Positions 7,901 to 17,300 of a DNA stretch of 31,746 nucleotides are shown here, one piece after another. Source of the stretch: a virus; IMG/VR virus record IMGVR_UViG_3300017751_000110, positions 1-31,746 of that record; one strand, 5' to 3'. The notes under the pieces were generated by a model. It was given only the letters and a program-made list of their open reading frames with translations, did not search any database and was not told the origin of the DNA. Within the stretch, counting starts at the first letter, position 1. Each line of letters opens with the position of its first letter. The position numbers and the translations under genes are program-made.

Positions 7901-9561
7901 GAGATACCCAATCCGATACAACAGTAGGAATTGGACAAGATACACAAGTATATGAAAATTCATATAGCGCATCACCAGCATTTCGTAAAACATTGTCTTC
8001 TATGCCCGGTGTGCAACCAGGATATATTGGTATTGAAGATATAGGTTTACTTGTTGAAGCAATTGCTTCTACCTTCGGTATTGTTGGTATTGCTAGACCG
8101 AATAAAGACGCTAAATTATCAATGAAGCCTAGTTCAACTAATGGTGGCTTAATAGATATATCTATTTCAGAGGCAGGATTTGGTTATCCTTCGGCGCCAG
8201 CTGTAACGTTATCTGGTGCCGGATCTGGTGCGGCCGCAACAGCTGTTGTAAATACTAAGGGCGAAGTAACAAAAATAAGGATATTTGGTGGTCATAATTC
8301 ATTTAATATTGGTGAAATTGGAATCGACTCTGGTCGAACTGCAAACACATATACCAATATTACAACTGGTGGAAGTCGATCATCTGCCAATGGTGCTAGC
8401 GGTGTAGTGACAATTGCAGTAGGCTCAGACAAAAGTATTTTAAGTATTACTTCGACAACAACTGGTACTAATTATGAAGTCGGAGAACGTATTACAATAC
8501 CAGCCGGTCAGCTAGGGTCAGGCAGTGCAGGATTTTCCTTTACTGTTGCTAGTTGTGGTAGTGGATATATATTAGGATCTACTATAGTAAATATCCAAAC
8601 TCTTGCTCAAGAGTGTGCTGATGATGGCTTATCAGGAAACCAAGAAAGAGTATTTAGCAAAATTGGTCTACTGAACTCTACAACGTTAGGTCTTGATTTA
8701 GTAGGATTAAATAAGAAAACATACACACAAACACCTAGTATTACTATTTCTGCACCTGATGCTCGTGAGTCGAATGGAGAACCATTATCAACTAATGTGC
8801 AAGCGACAGCAACGCTTACAAGAAATCCTATAACTGGAAGAATTACAGGGTATACGGTTACTAACCCTGGTAGTGGATATTTAAATGATGCAACTATATT
8901 AGTATCAAATATTGAAGAAAAACGTGCACCAGATTATATGCACAAAAAGATTATTCCAGCTAATCATGATAAAGAAATTCAATCAATATTACCAGAAAAT
9001 GATTATTTCGAACGTAAAAATCGTATGCCAGTTAATGAATATAATATACATGTTAGTGCTAAGAGTGATGGCAGTGGCAATGCTTTTTATATTAATACTA
9101 CTGAAGCTGCATCGTTAACATTAATTCGTGGAGCCACATATAGATTTATACAAAGTGATGTCAGTAATACTAATCATCCATTCAGACTTTCTTTATTTGA
9201 GAATGGAATACATACTGCAGGTGCTGAAGAATATACAGTTAATGTAGTCTATGTTGGAGTTCCAGGGCAGGAAGGTGCTTATACTGAAATTAAAATTTCT
9301 CCAGAAGCACCAGATACATTATACTATTATTGTACAAATCACAATGGTATGGGATCTTCTTTAAATATATTTGGCCGAAACATGGCTAAAGAAAATCCTT
9401 CATTCTTAGGACAAAAGAAATTCCAAGGGAATTATCAAATACACAACTTCGATAATATTACAATCGAAGATATTTACAACTCAACAGCTGACGGAACTAG
9501 TATAAATAATATAAACGCACAAGCTAGTTTATCTGACGCAATTACGAATAAAACACTATAG
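4996..9561 (+). CDS. Large baseplate wedge protein in the gp7 position, with FG-GAP propeller insertion and cupredoxin-like domain
   Basis: A 1521-residue protein between gp6 and gp8, where T4 has gp7 (1032 residues). Segments I associate with marine T4-like wedge proteins are the N-terminus (LKNLDSFSRGYVEDVRSN), a helical block at about 374-452 (EEFLDLMQKEIAPALDK, KMRGSFESIETFFKLLYN) and a second block at about 912-956 (DSDFYQKFSYVVKVARN, FSKLVHPAGFKYFGE). Between the two blocks, residues ~462-905 form seven FG-GAP-like units of about 60 residues. After ~1040 come Gly-Ser-rich beta modules with GFGYPSAP and GSGYLNDAT. Residues ~1349-1459 are cupredoxin-like with His1394, Cys1446, His1449 and Met1452. 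The 5' end follows gp6 by 4 bases. Assignment as the gp7 equivalent rests on position and the two conserved blocks, and is moderately sure. Confidence 0.85.
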   Translation: MAQQSLKNLDSFSRGYVEDVRSNIDFDTTRRSETVNKYEAATQIELVYVPILVSDSSIPAEILNPLLGKVVSGKGIVGAPRVTGVSADRLIITIDQPQSFGGTVENTILTFSDTNSGIDQYELVGSAKARSKEDIRIEDLVPEELLEYATESSTGGIRDFLESYYKYMNLEEFTYKAEETFEDVVIDNTAIFRINEPNKFFQRGLVLAAQFFDEDGVPLLVGDEDGSPDLVGDNILLDDTETLNVGSSYQIISLGNGTSLNIAAGINNISGREEDEYFVGDIFVASNNGTGYDATLGSERVNVRLLVYPEVVDDIFTGNVSISNSNKLPGRVADSPEPTGRTVNIYRLSPRLNKRKITMKTFVYNYIDSGPSYRLNTIEDSLNLMEAHEEFLDLMQKEIAPALDKTSPVDKRAVYEKIIDFYKMRGSFESIETFFKLLYNEQEIQVNYPWDNTLKPSSGVYDPKSAIGANYSLSELIESSDNANNDAFGRSVSVSGDTFVASSPRDDNGIYLDSGAVYTYETVDKGKTFVQKQKIVSATSDSDLNFALDKFGTCVSLSGDILAISAPGDETTHGVADTGSVEIWNRTIDINGNSVWSFNSKIIPAASTGIHFAHGNESVSLDGEYLAIGHVGRTHSNASIPEGSVNIYKQVGSTWQLKQELICPSELYTGSASNNGFGETVVVKGDYLVVSFQNYSTASITKTGRVVIYKKNAISQLYEKETILAPTNDVPGQIFGYALDISVVEGSSPRIALTSRDNPYHTVYIFERSDSTQTGRAVWHPINSIPSYVDPAIRDNTNYGIIVRIFDDQLVIGEQGYDDVNIIDNGKIYHYEFDQDLEVWNPKLQYRGDPVIQHSNYGFAIDISDESDKNYLVVGAPGKPDGTGNQKGYVRTYNRPALIGNYTTNAGFLSEKNIKVHDSDFYQKFSYVVKVARNISQWSEPFSKLVHPAGFKYFGEVLLIIQAVRNVLGDTQSDTTVGIGQDTQVYENSYSASPAFRKTLSSMPGVQPGYIGIEDIGLLVEAIASTFGIVGIARPNKDAKLSMKPSSTNGGLIDISISEAGFGYPSAPAVTLSGAGSGAAATAVVNTKGEVTKIRIFGGHNSFNIGEIGIDSGRTANTYTNITTGGSRSSANGASGVVTIAVGSDKSILSITSTTTGTNYEVGERITIPAGQLGSGSAGFSFTVASCGSGYILGSTIVNIQTLAQECADDGLSGNQERVFSKIGLLNSTTLGLDLVGLNKKTYTQTPSITISAPDARESNGEPLSTNVQATATLTRNPITGRITGYTVTNPGSGYLNDATILVSNIEEKRAPDYMHKKIIPANHDKEIQSILPENDYFERKNRMPVNEYNIHVSAKSDGSGNAFYINTTEAASLTLIRGATYRFIQSDVSNTNHPFRLSLFENGIHTAGAEEYTVNVVYVGVPGQEGAYTEIKISPEAPDTLYYYCTNHNGMGSSLNIFGRNMAKENPSFLGQKKFQGNYQIHNFDNITIEDIYNSTADGTSINNINAQASLSDAITNKTL
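6380..7710 (+). other. Seven-unit FG-GAP-like beta-propeller segment within the wedge protein
   Basis: Residues ~462-905 hold seven related units beginning near 487 (AFGRSVSVSGDTFVASSP), 549 (KFGTCVSLSGDILAISAP), 609 (HFAHGNESVSLDGEYLAI), 674 (GFGETVVVKGDYLVVSF), 733 (IFGYALDISVVEGSSPRI), 797 (NYGIIVRIFDDQLVIGEQ) and 855 (NYGFAIDISDESDKNYLV). Each ends in a strand with an aromatic such as GAVYTYE, GSVEIWN or GSVNIYK. Seven units of ~60 residues match one closed seven-bladed propeller of the integrin-alpha/FG-GAP type. The acidic calcium loop is not clear in every unit. The function may be adhesion or packing on the baseplate surface; that is inference. Confidence 0.75.
9040..9372 (+). other. 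Cupredoxin-like domain near the C-terminus of the wedge protein
   Basis: Residues ~1349-1459 run YNIHVSAKSDGSGNAFYI, LTLIRGATYRFIQSDVSN, TNHPFRLSLFENG, then YYYCTNHNGMGSSLNIFG. This is the order of a plastocyanin-type fold: a beta sandwich with an early His (1394) and a late Cys-x2-His-x3-Met cluster (1446, 1449, 1452). All four ligands of a type-1 copper site are present. Similar segments occur, as I recall, in other marine phage virion proteins. Metal binding in this protein is not demonstrated. Confidence 0.65.
9501..9508 (+). promoter_or_regulatory. Possible late promoter upstream of gene 8
   Basis: An exact TATAAATA lies inside the last 60 bases of the wedge gene, about 57 bases upstream of the gp8 start after allowing for initiation near 9514. 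The distance suits a promoter that would raise gp8 and downstream fibre expression. It encodes part of the wedge protein C-terminus, so it could be a coding coincidence; exact octamers occur by chance in DNA this A+T-rich. Confidence 0.35.
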
Positions 9562-9570
9562 GAAAAAATC

Positions 9571-11343
9571 ATGGCTGCAATTATATCAGGAAATTTTAGA
9601 TCGCTTAATGCTGCATCTTTCGTAGAAGAAATACAAGGCGATAGAAGTAATATTTATGTTGGATTAGGCAAATCTAGTCCATGGGGAGGTACTACTACTG
9701 CTAATACAAGCGATGAAGATGCACCTACTCCAACAGACACAATAGATGCCATTAATGAAGCCCGTCAGCAGATGATAGGTATGAAATTGGTAACTGATAA
9801 TGACATATCACATGTTGTACCAAGATATGATTGGTTTCCAGGCGCTCAATTTGTTCCGTGGGATTCAACCGATCCCGCTATTTATGACAAAGCGTTTTAT
9901 TGTTTAACTTCAGACTTTAAAGTTTATAAGTGTATTTTTGCCCCTAATGCAGGCGGTGTATCTGATGTACCAACTCATATCGATGAAAACATTACTGCAA
10001 CAACCGATGGCTATCATTGGAAATATATGTATACTATTCTTGCAGCTGATTCAGAAAAATTCTTAACGAACTCTTATATGCCAGTTAAAACTTTAACTGA
10101 ATCAACTTTAGGTACAGTAGCTGCTGGTGCTTCCAATTCAACAACATTTACAATCGATAATGAAAATCCTAGGATTACTGTTGGGCAAGTAATTACCGGT
10201 ACTCAAGGAACTGCTGGTTCAAGTCCATCAATAAATGCTGATACGACTGTAATATCTGTTAGTGGTAAAACAGTTACAACATCATCTGTTGTGACAGTTT
10301 ACGATGGAAATGTCATAACATTTGGAGGTTTCTTAGCAACTGATCCAAGATTTGCTCAACAAAGTTCACAGGCAGCCTCTCGAGCATTAAGCACAGCTGG
10401 TGGTATTGAAAGATTAAAACTTATAAGTGGCGGTAGTGGTTATCCTAATGATGGTCAAGGTGTAACAATTAGTGTCACTGGTGATGCACCGGCCGGTTCA
10501 GAGTGTGTCACACCAGGTAATGTACTGTCAAGCTATATTGAAGGTAATTCATTTATAAGTGATATTATTATTGGCGGTAGCTTAGCAACTGATCAGGCTG
10601 ATGATGTTGGAGCTGACTTTAGTGTTGCTCAAACTACTATTAGTCATAGCGGAACAGGTACTGGGGCTGAATATATTCCAATCGTTTCGCCTCGAGGCCG
10701 ACCTGGATTTAGTTCTGTTGTCGCTGGAGGTGGCCATGGTTGTGATCCTGTATTTGAACTTGGTGGTTTTTATGTAGGAATTAATGTACAAATAAGCGGA
10801 TCAGCTGATAGTGAAATTGCTAATAGCCAAGACTTTAGACAAATTTCACTTATACGTAATCCTCTTATTAGCGGCAATATTCCTACTAGCCCAGCAAGTG
10901 CAATAAATACATTAAAATATATTTCATATGATACAGTACATACTAATAACGGCGGAGCTAGTGGTAATACTAATTATGCTGCAAAGGGTATTAGTTTAGC
11001 ATTAGCTGTTCAAGCTAATGATCATGTTATTGAAACCACATCTGGTTTTAAAGGATATATAGTTAATGTAGACACAACAAATAAAAGAATTTATTATTTC
11101 CAAAATGATTTAACCGGTTATGTGAAACCATTAGCTACTGATGATATGGTAATTAAAACTGGTGGACAGGAGCAAGATGCTTTTGCTATTACTGCTGGGG
11201 CAGGTGCTGATGATATTGCAGTTAATAATCCTGAGTTAAACTTTAATAGTGGATCTGGTGAAATGCTTTTCTTAGAAAATAGAGATCCAATTCAAAGAAG
11301 TACATCTCAAATTGAAGATGTTAAATTAATTATAGAATTTTAA
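9571..11343 (+). CDS. gp8: Baseplate wedge protein gp8
   Basis: A 590-residue protein carrying the gp8 pattern: an N-terminus with NFRSLNAASFVEEI, NIYVGLGKSSPWGG at about 27-40, then VPRYDWFPGAQFVPWDS and FYCLTSDFKVYKCIFAP. DGYHWKYMYTI (His149-Trp150) and the block ending SYMPVKTL follow. T4 gp8 (334 residues) forms a dimer in the wedge that contacts gp10, gp7 and gp6. The extra length comes from inserted modules. One at ~184-253 (ITVGQVITGTQG, then TVISVSGKTVTTSS) resembles segments in the two large downstream proteins. One near 285 is a GGSGYPNDGQG unit. The last ~35 residues (GEMLFLENRDPIQRS, then DVKLIIEF) are gp8-like. AGGAAA sits 8 bases before the ATG, overlapping the upstream stop. 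Confidence 0.88.
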   Translation: MAAIISGNFRSLNAASFVEEIQGDRSNIYVGLGKSSPWGGTTTANTSDEDAPTPTDTIDAINEARQQMIGMKLVTDNDISHVVPRYDWFPGAQFVPWDSTDPAIYDKAFYCLTSDFKVYKCIFAPNAGGVSDVPTHIDENITATTDGYHWKYMYTILAADSEKFLTNSYMPVKTLTESTLGTVAAGASNSTTFTIDNENPRITVGQVITGTQGTAGSSPSINADTTVISVSGKTVTTSSVVTVYDGNVITFGGFLATDPRFAQQSSQAASRALSTAGGIERLKLISGGSGYPNDGQGVTISVTGDAPAGSECVTPGNVLSSYIEGNSFISDIIIGGSLATDQADDVGADFSVAQTTISHSGTGTGAEYIPIVSPRGRPGFSSVVAGGGHGCDPVFELGGFYVGINVQISGSADSEIANSQDFRQISLIRNPLISGNIPTSPASAINTLKYISYDTVHTNNGGASGNTNYAAKGISLALAVQANDHVIETTSGFKGYIVNVDTTNKRIYYFQNDLTGYVKPLATDDMVIKTGGQEQDAFAITAGAGADDIAVNNPELNFNSGSGEMLFLENRDPIQRSTSQIEDVKLIIEF

Positions 11344-11360
11344 TAAGAGAAATATAAAAT

Positions 11361-14300
11361 ATGGCAATTACAACACTAAATACGAATCCTAATAGCGCGT
11401 ATACTTTAGATGATTTCGATGAAACTAAAAACTATCATCGAGTATTGTTTAAGCCGGGAGTCGCTGTTCAAGCCCGTGAACTTACGCAAATGCAAACTGC
11501 CATACAACGTCAAATTGATTATCATGGTCAATATAGCTTTACTGATGGATCGCGTGTTGTAGGTGGTAAAGTTTCTCTTGAAGTAAACTATGATTATATT
11601 AAAGTAGAAGATGCATTTACGGCAAGTAGTAATACATACGTTACATCTTCTTATATGGGAGATTATAAAGATAGTATTATTGAAGGCGCGACGAGTGGTG
11701 TAAGAGCTAAGGTGCTTCAAGTAATTAATGCTGCTGGTACTGATGTTAATAATCCTACTAAAACCGGTATTCTAGATGATCCGACTGGTGATGCTATTAC
11801 TTTTTATTTACAATATGTTAAAGGTGATGCTGATCCTTCAGATGTAACACAAGGTGGTAATAATAAAACGTTTTTACCTGGTGAAATAATTAAGCTTTTA
11901 GATTCAAATGGCGCCGAAATTACAACAAAGAAAACTCGTGTAGGTGGGTTTGGTAATGGCGATACTCTTGCTGGTGGAAGTGCATCTACTGCAACTTCTA
12001 GTAATTATATTGGAAGTGGTGCTTTTGTTTCGGATACGGCAAACGATTCTGAAATAACTTCAGCTGAAGCAGTTGGTAAAGGATCTACTGTTAATATTGA
12101 AGAAGGTGCATATTTTATTAAAGGTACATTCGTTTATGTACAACAGCAGGCAGTTATATTAAGTAAATATACCAATACTCCTTCACATTTTGTTGGATTA
12201 GAGGTTTCTGAAAAAGTTGTTAATTCTGCTACAGATTCAACACTAAATGACAATGCAGCTGGTACTACAAACCTATCAGCTCCTGGAGCTGATAGATATC
12301 AAATTAGCGCTAAATTAATAAAGTCAACAAAAAATTCTACTCCTAACTCAGAATTTTCTACTTATGTTCTATTAATGACAATTGAAAATGGCGTTGTTGC
12401 TTCAAATAAGTCTAGTGGTGATCCAAATAATACAACCGAACTAACTAGAAGGCTTGCACGAAGAACACAAGAAGAATCTGGAAATTATAGCGTTGAGCCG
12501 TTTAAATATGAAGTAAGAGAATATTTAAATAACGAAGGTGGAAATAACGGGTTTAAAACATCAACTACTATTCAATCAGACGAAGATACGGTAAATAATA
12601 ATGCTGATGCAATTGTGTTTGGTAAAAACAGACTGGCATTTGGTATTCAACCTAATACAATGTATGTTGAAGGATTTAGAGTACAAAACCTAAAAACCCG
12701 ATATATATCAGTCGAAAAGCCTCGAACAGAAACACTATCTATAACTGATGTAGAAAGAGAAATTAATTACGGAAATTATTTTAAAATTGATGCTAGTACT
12801 GTAAAAGGTATGCCAGACATTAATAATTTTAGTATTGCTACTTTACAAAAATCTGGTACTCCTAGTACAGCAATTTGTCATTTTGCTGCTGTTTCTGGAT
12901 CAGGACCGACTGCAAACAGAGATGCTAATCAAAAAATAAGATACGAACAGCTTAATGTTAATAGCTCTAATAATTTTAAACGTACTAATGCAGATGGTAC
13001 TACTAGCACTGTAACTCTTTCGAAAACTGGTAACGGCACCGGTCTTATATTTGAATTAACAGTTTTGTTTGATGGCTCTGTGAGAGTAGAAATTCTTAGT
13101 GGTGGTACTGGATATAATACGTCATACGATGTAGCAGTTCCTGCATCCCAATTTGGTGGTAGTTCTAATGCTCAGCTTCAACTAGATACTCCTCGATTAG
13201 GATTAGGTACATGTCGTGTACGCTCGCTTGAGCAACATCCATCCAGTGCTGATAACAGCGTTATGAGATTACATGTATTTGATGTAAATATTACATCTGA
13301 ATCTTTACAAGATGTTCAAAGAATTGATCAATTGCACGAACTTACATCTGGCCCAACTAGTGATGCAACCCTTACAGATTTTGAAGCTCAGCTTAATTCC
13401 AGTCATGTAGGAAAACTATTTACTAATTCACGTAATGGTCCAGCAACTATTCAAGTATTCCCAATGCCTTATACTTCAGTTAAACACATGGGATCGCATA
13501 ATAATGAAGTTCCTCGTGTTAAGATAAAGAAAAAAGTAAAATTTGATAAATCTACGGATTCGTCTACTAGTGTAACAATTCCAAATGCTTTTGCCGCAGG
13601 GGAAACTCTAGTAGGTTCAACTGCATTTTTAACACAAGATGATGCAGGTGCAACATTAATTACTAATGCGACACAATCTGGTAGTAGTCTTGTAATTGCT
13701 TCTGGCTTAGATGCAGATGAAGATGATACTGACTGTAATATCATTTTCACAATTGAAAAACCACATACTGATCCATCTGGAAATCTTTCTTTAAGAACTA
13801 GATCAAGAGCTTACTCTAATATTACAGCTTCTCCTTTTAATGGATATGGTTTTGATGGTCATTCGCCTATTTTATTAAACAAGGCTGATGTTCAAAAAGT
13901 TTATTATGTATACGATGAGCAATCTGCTATTAGAACTTCTGTAACTGCTAGTGGTGGTGCTGCTGCATCTTCACAACTTACTTTATCTTCAGCAAATACA
14001 GATATTATACCGGGAATGCAAATTGTAAAGCGTACCAGTGATGAATCTGCAGCTGAGCCAGTAAGTTACGGACAAGTTGTTGCAGTAAATGGTGCAGTAA
14101 TAACATTAAGTAGACCACTTCCGTCTTCGGCTAGTGGTCAAAACGTTACATTTTTTAACAATATTTTAAATCAATTTACATTCGATGACGGTCAAAGAGA
14201 TGCATTTTATGATGAATCTAAATTAATTCCAAAAAGTGCTAGTGCTGCTATCGCTAATTTAAAAATTAAGTTTAAATATTATAGTCATAGCGCAGGTGAT

Positions 14301-17300
14301 TATTTTACAGTTGATTCATTTACTGGAACTGGCGCAGCTACTGAAAAAGAGAATTTTAATAAAAGCTATAAGCATGTAATGTTAAGAGATTCTATCGATT
14401 TTAGACCAATTAAAGCTGTTACAAATGGTTCTTCAGCTCCTACTTTAGGTAAAGAATTTAGTTCTGGTGCTGGTGCTATAAAAGGCAGATCACCAGCTGA
14501 AGGTCAAAGAGTAGTTTCTGATATGCAATTTTATTTACCTAGGATTGATAAAATTATCGTTAATAGAGACGGTAAGTTTGAGGTGATCCAAGGGAAAGCT
14601 GGTTTAATTCCTACTGTACCTGAAGATAGAGCAAATGCTATGACTCTTTTTACTCTTAGTTTAAAAGGTTATATGTATCGTCAATTACCTTTAAAAGATT
14701 TTAAAGTTGAAACCCATAATTATAAACGATATCAAATGAAAGATATTGCTACGCTTGATGATCGTATTAAAAAATTAGAATATTATACCTCTTTAAATTT
14801 CTTAGAGTCTGCAGCAACTAATCACCACATGACAGATAGTACCGGCAACCCTATGTTTAAAAACGGAATTTTTGTTGATTCATTTAAAGGGCATAATAAA
14901 GGTAATGTCAATCATCCGGATTATTTAAACTCTATTGATCGTGCTGCTGGTGTTTTAAGACCACATACAAATACTCGAAATATTCTTTTACGTAGATATG
15001 CAAATGATAAAGGAGCATCGGGTATAGGCACCGAGCCTAAACAATCTAAGATTGTAGAAAAGAACTCGATATATACATTACCGTATACAAACACTGCATT
15101 CATTGAACAACCTTATGCAGCTGATAGTATTAAAGTCAATCCATATAATATCTTTACATGGGGCGGAGTAATGCATTTATCTCCAGACAGTGATGAATGG
15201 ATTGATACTATTCATCGTCCAGATGTAGTAGTTGATCAGGTTGGTGTTTATAATTCTTTACTTGCACAATTAGAAGAAAATAATACTATTGGTACTTTTT
15301 GGAATCATTGGGAAACACAACACACTGGAGTTAATGTTGGAGATTCTACAACATCTAGCACTCAGTTAGAAACTTCTAATACTGATAAGAACGGTGCTGC
15401 TCGAGCAATGGCTACTTCTACTGGCACACTAATGGATCATTGGTCAGCTGGAGAGCATAATTCTGGTTGGCAATCATATAACAATCAACACATCGATGTT
15501 AATTCTTTAATAAATGATACTAATGGTGAGTGGTGGGATACGGGCTTAAATGATAATAGTGGTATGAGAATTTTAGTTGAAGAAACTACTACTAGTGAAG
15601 TTACATTTCATGATCAAACAAGAGACGGGTTTAGAAACGATGTTGTAATTGATACTCAGCTTGAAACACAAGGTACAAAAGTAGTTGAAACACAAATCGT
15701 TCCGTTTATGCGCCCACGTGATATTTATTTTAGAGCTGAACATCTAAAACCTAATACCAAATTTTATCCTTTCTTTGATGGAGTAGATGTTAGTCAGTAT
15801 TGTGAATTAGTTTCTGCCGATTATGGTCCAAATGGTTTTGTTGAGTGGTCTAAGCAAGAAGCTGTAAAGACAGCATCTTTATATAACAAAGATAATTTAG
15901 TAGGAAATGGACCTTTAATAACAGATGCTGGTGGTAAATTATTTGGTAAATTCCGAATACCGAATAATGTTAATGGACTTCGATTTAAAAACGGCACTCG
16001 TGAATTTAGAATTTCAGATGATCCTTCAAATAATACTGAAATTGAAAATTCTTATGCAGAAGCAACGTATTACGCAGCTGGTGCAATTCAGCATTTAGAA
16101 GAAACTATACATTCGACTCGAGTGCCAAGAATTGAAACTACGCAATTAGCTGATTCACAAACAATTCACGAAGATCCGGTAACTAAAACAACTCAACGAG
16201 TACAATACATTGATCCATTAGCACAAACATTTATATGTGATCAGCCCGGTGGTATGTTTACAACCAAACTTGACTTATTTGTTGCAGGTGCCGATAAAAC
16301 TGGCGGTAATGGAGAAAAAACTAGTATTCCACTTCGAGTAAGTTTACGACTTGTAGAAAATGGCATACCAACTCAAAAAATTGTTCCGGGTTCTGATGTA
16401 ACAGTCTATTATAATTCTCAAACTAATGGTCATAATGCTTCTCAGTTGGTAGTAGGTGATACATATACAATTCATACTGTAGGTAATGCTCAATGGACTA
16501 ATTGCGGCTGGATTGCAAATCAACCTGGCCCTAATGGTGATAAGCATAGTGGAAGTCCATCAGTTGGTGATTCATTTATTTGTACACACGCGACGGCTGG
16601 TGCGGCTTCAGGAGATACTACAGGTATTGCTCGAGCCGAAAATACATGTTATCAAAGTGATATTACAGATGACGCTACTGTAGCATGTCCTATTAGTTTC
16701 GAACATCCAGTTTTCTTATCTGAGGCAACTGAGTATTCTATTGTATTAATTGCATCATCTGAGCTTTGGAAAGTATTCTTTTCTGAAACTGGACGATTCG
16801 ATATTACCGGTAGTGCTAGTGAACCAGCATTGATTACTAGACAACCATATAACGGTGTCTTCTTTACATCTCAAAATGCTTCTACTTGGACACCACACCA
16901 ATTAAGAGATTTAAAGTTTAATCTTTATAGAGCTAATTTTGATGTAAACGCAAATGATAATGCTGTAAACTATAAAGTTAACTTTGTAAATGACGATCTT
17001 GAAGCTGATAAACTAGAAACAAATCCATTTACATATATTTCCAAGCCAACTGGTAGTACAACTGTAATTAGAATACGTCATAAAAATCATGGTATGTACA
17101 GCGGTAACCAGAAAGGTTCGCCAAGTACTACTAATAACAGTAAAGTTGTATTGAGCGGTTGTGTTAATGAAAATGGTCTTACTGCAGCAAACTTAAATAC
17201 TGCAGCTGGATATCAGGTACATGATATTGAGCATGATTCATATTGTATAACTGTTCCAGGCCAAGCAGCTACTTTAGATATTAAAGGCGGCGGTAGTACA

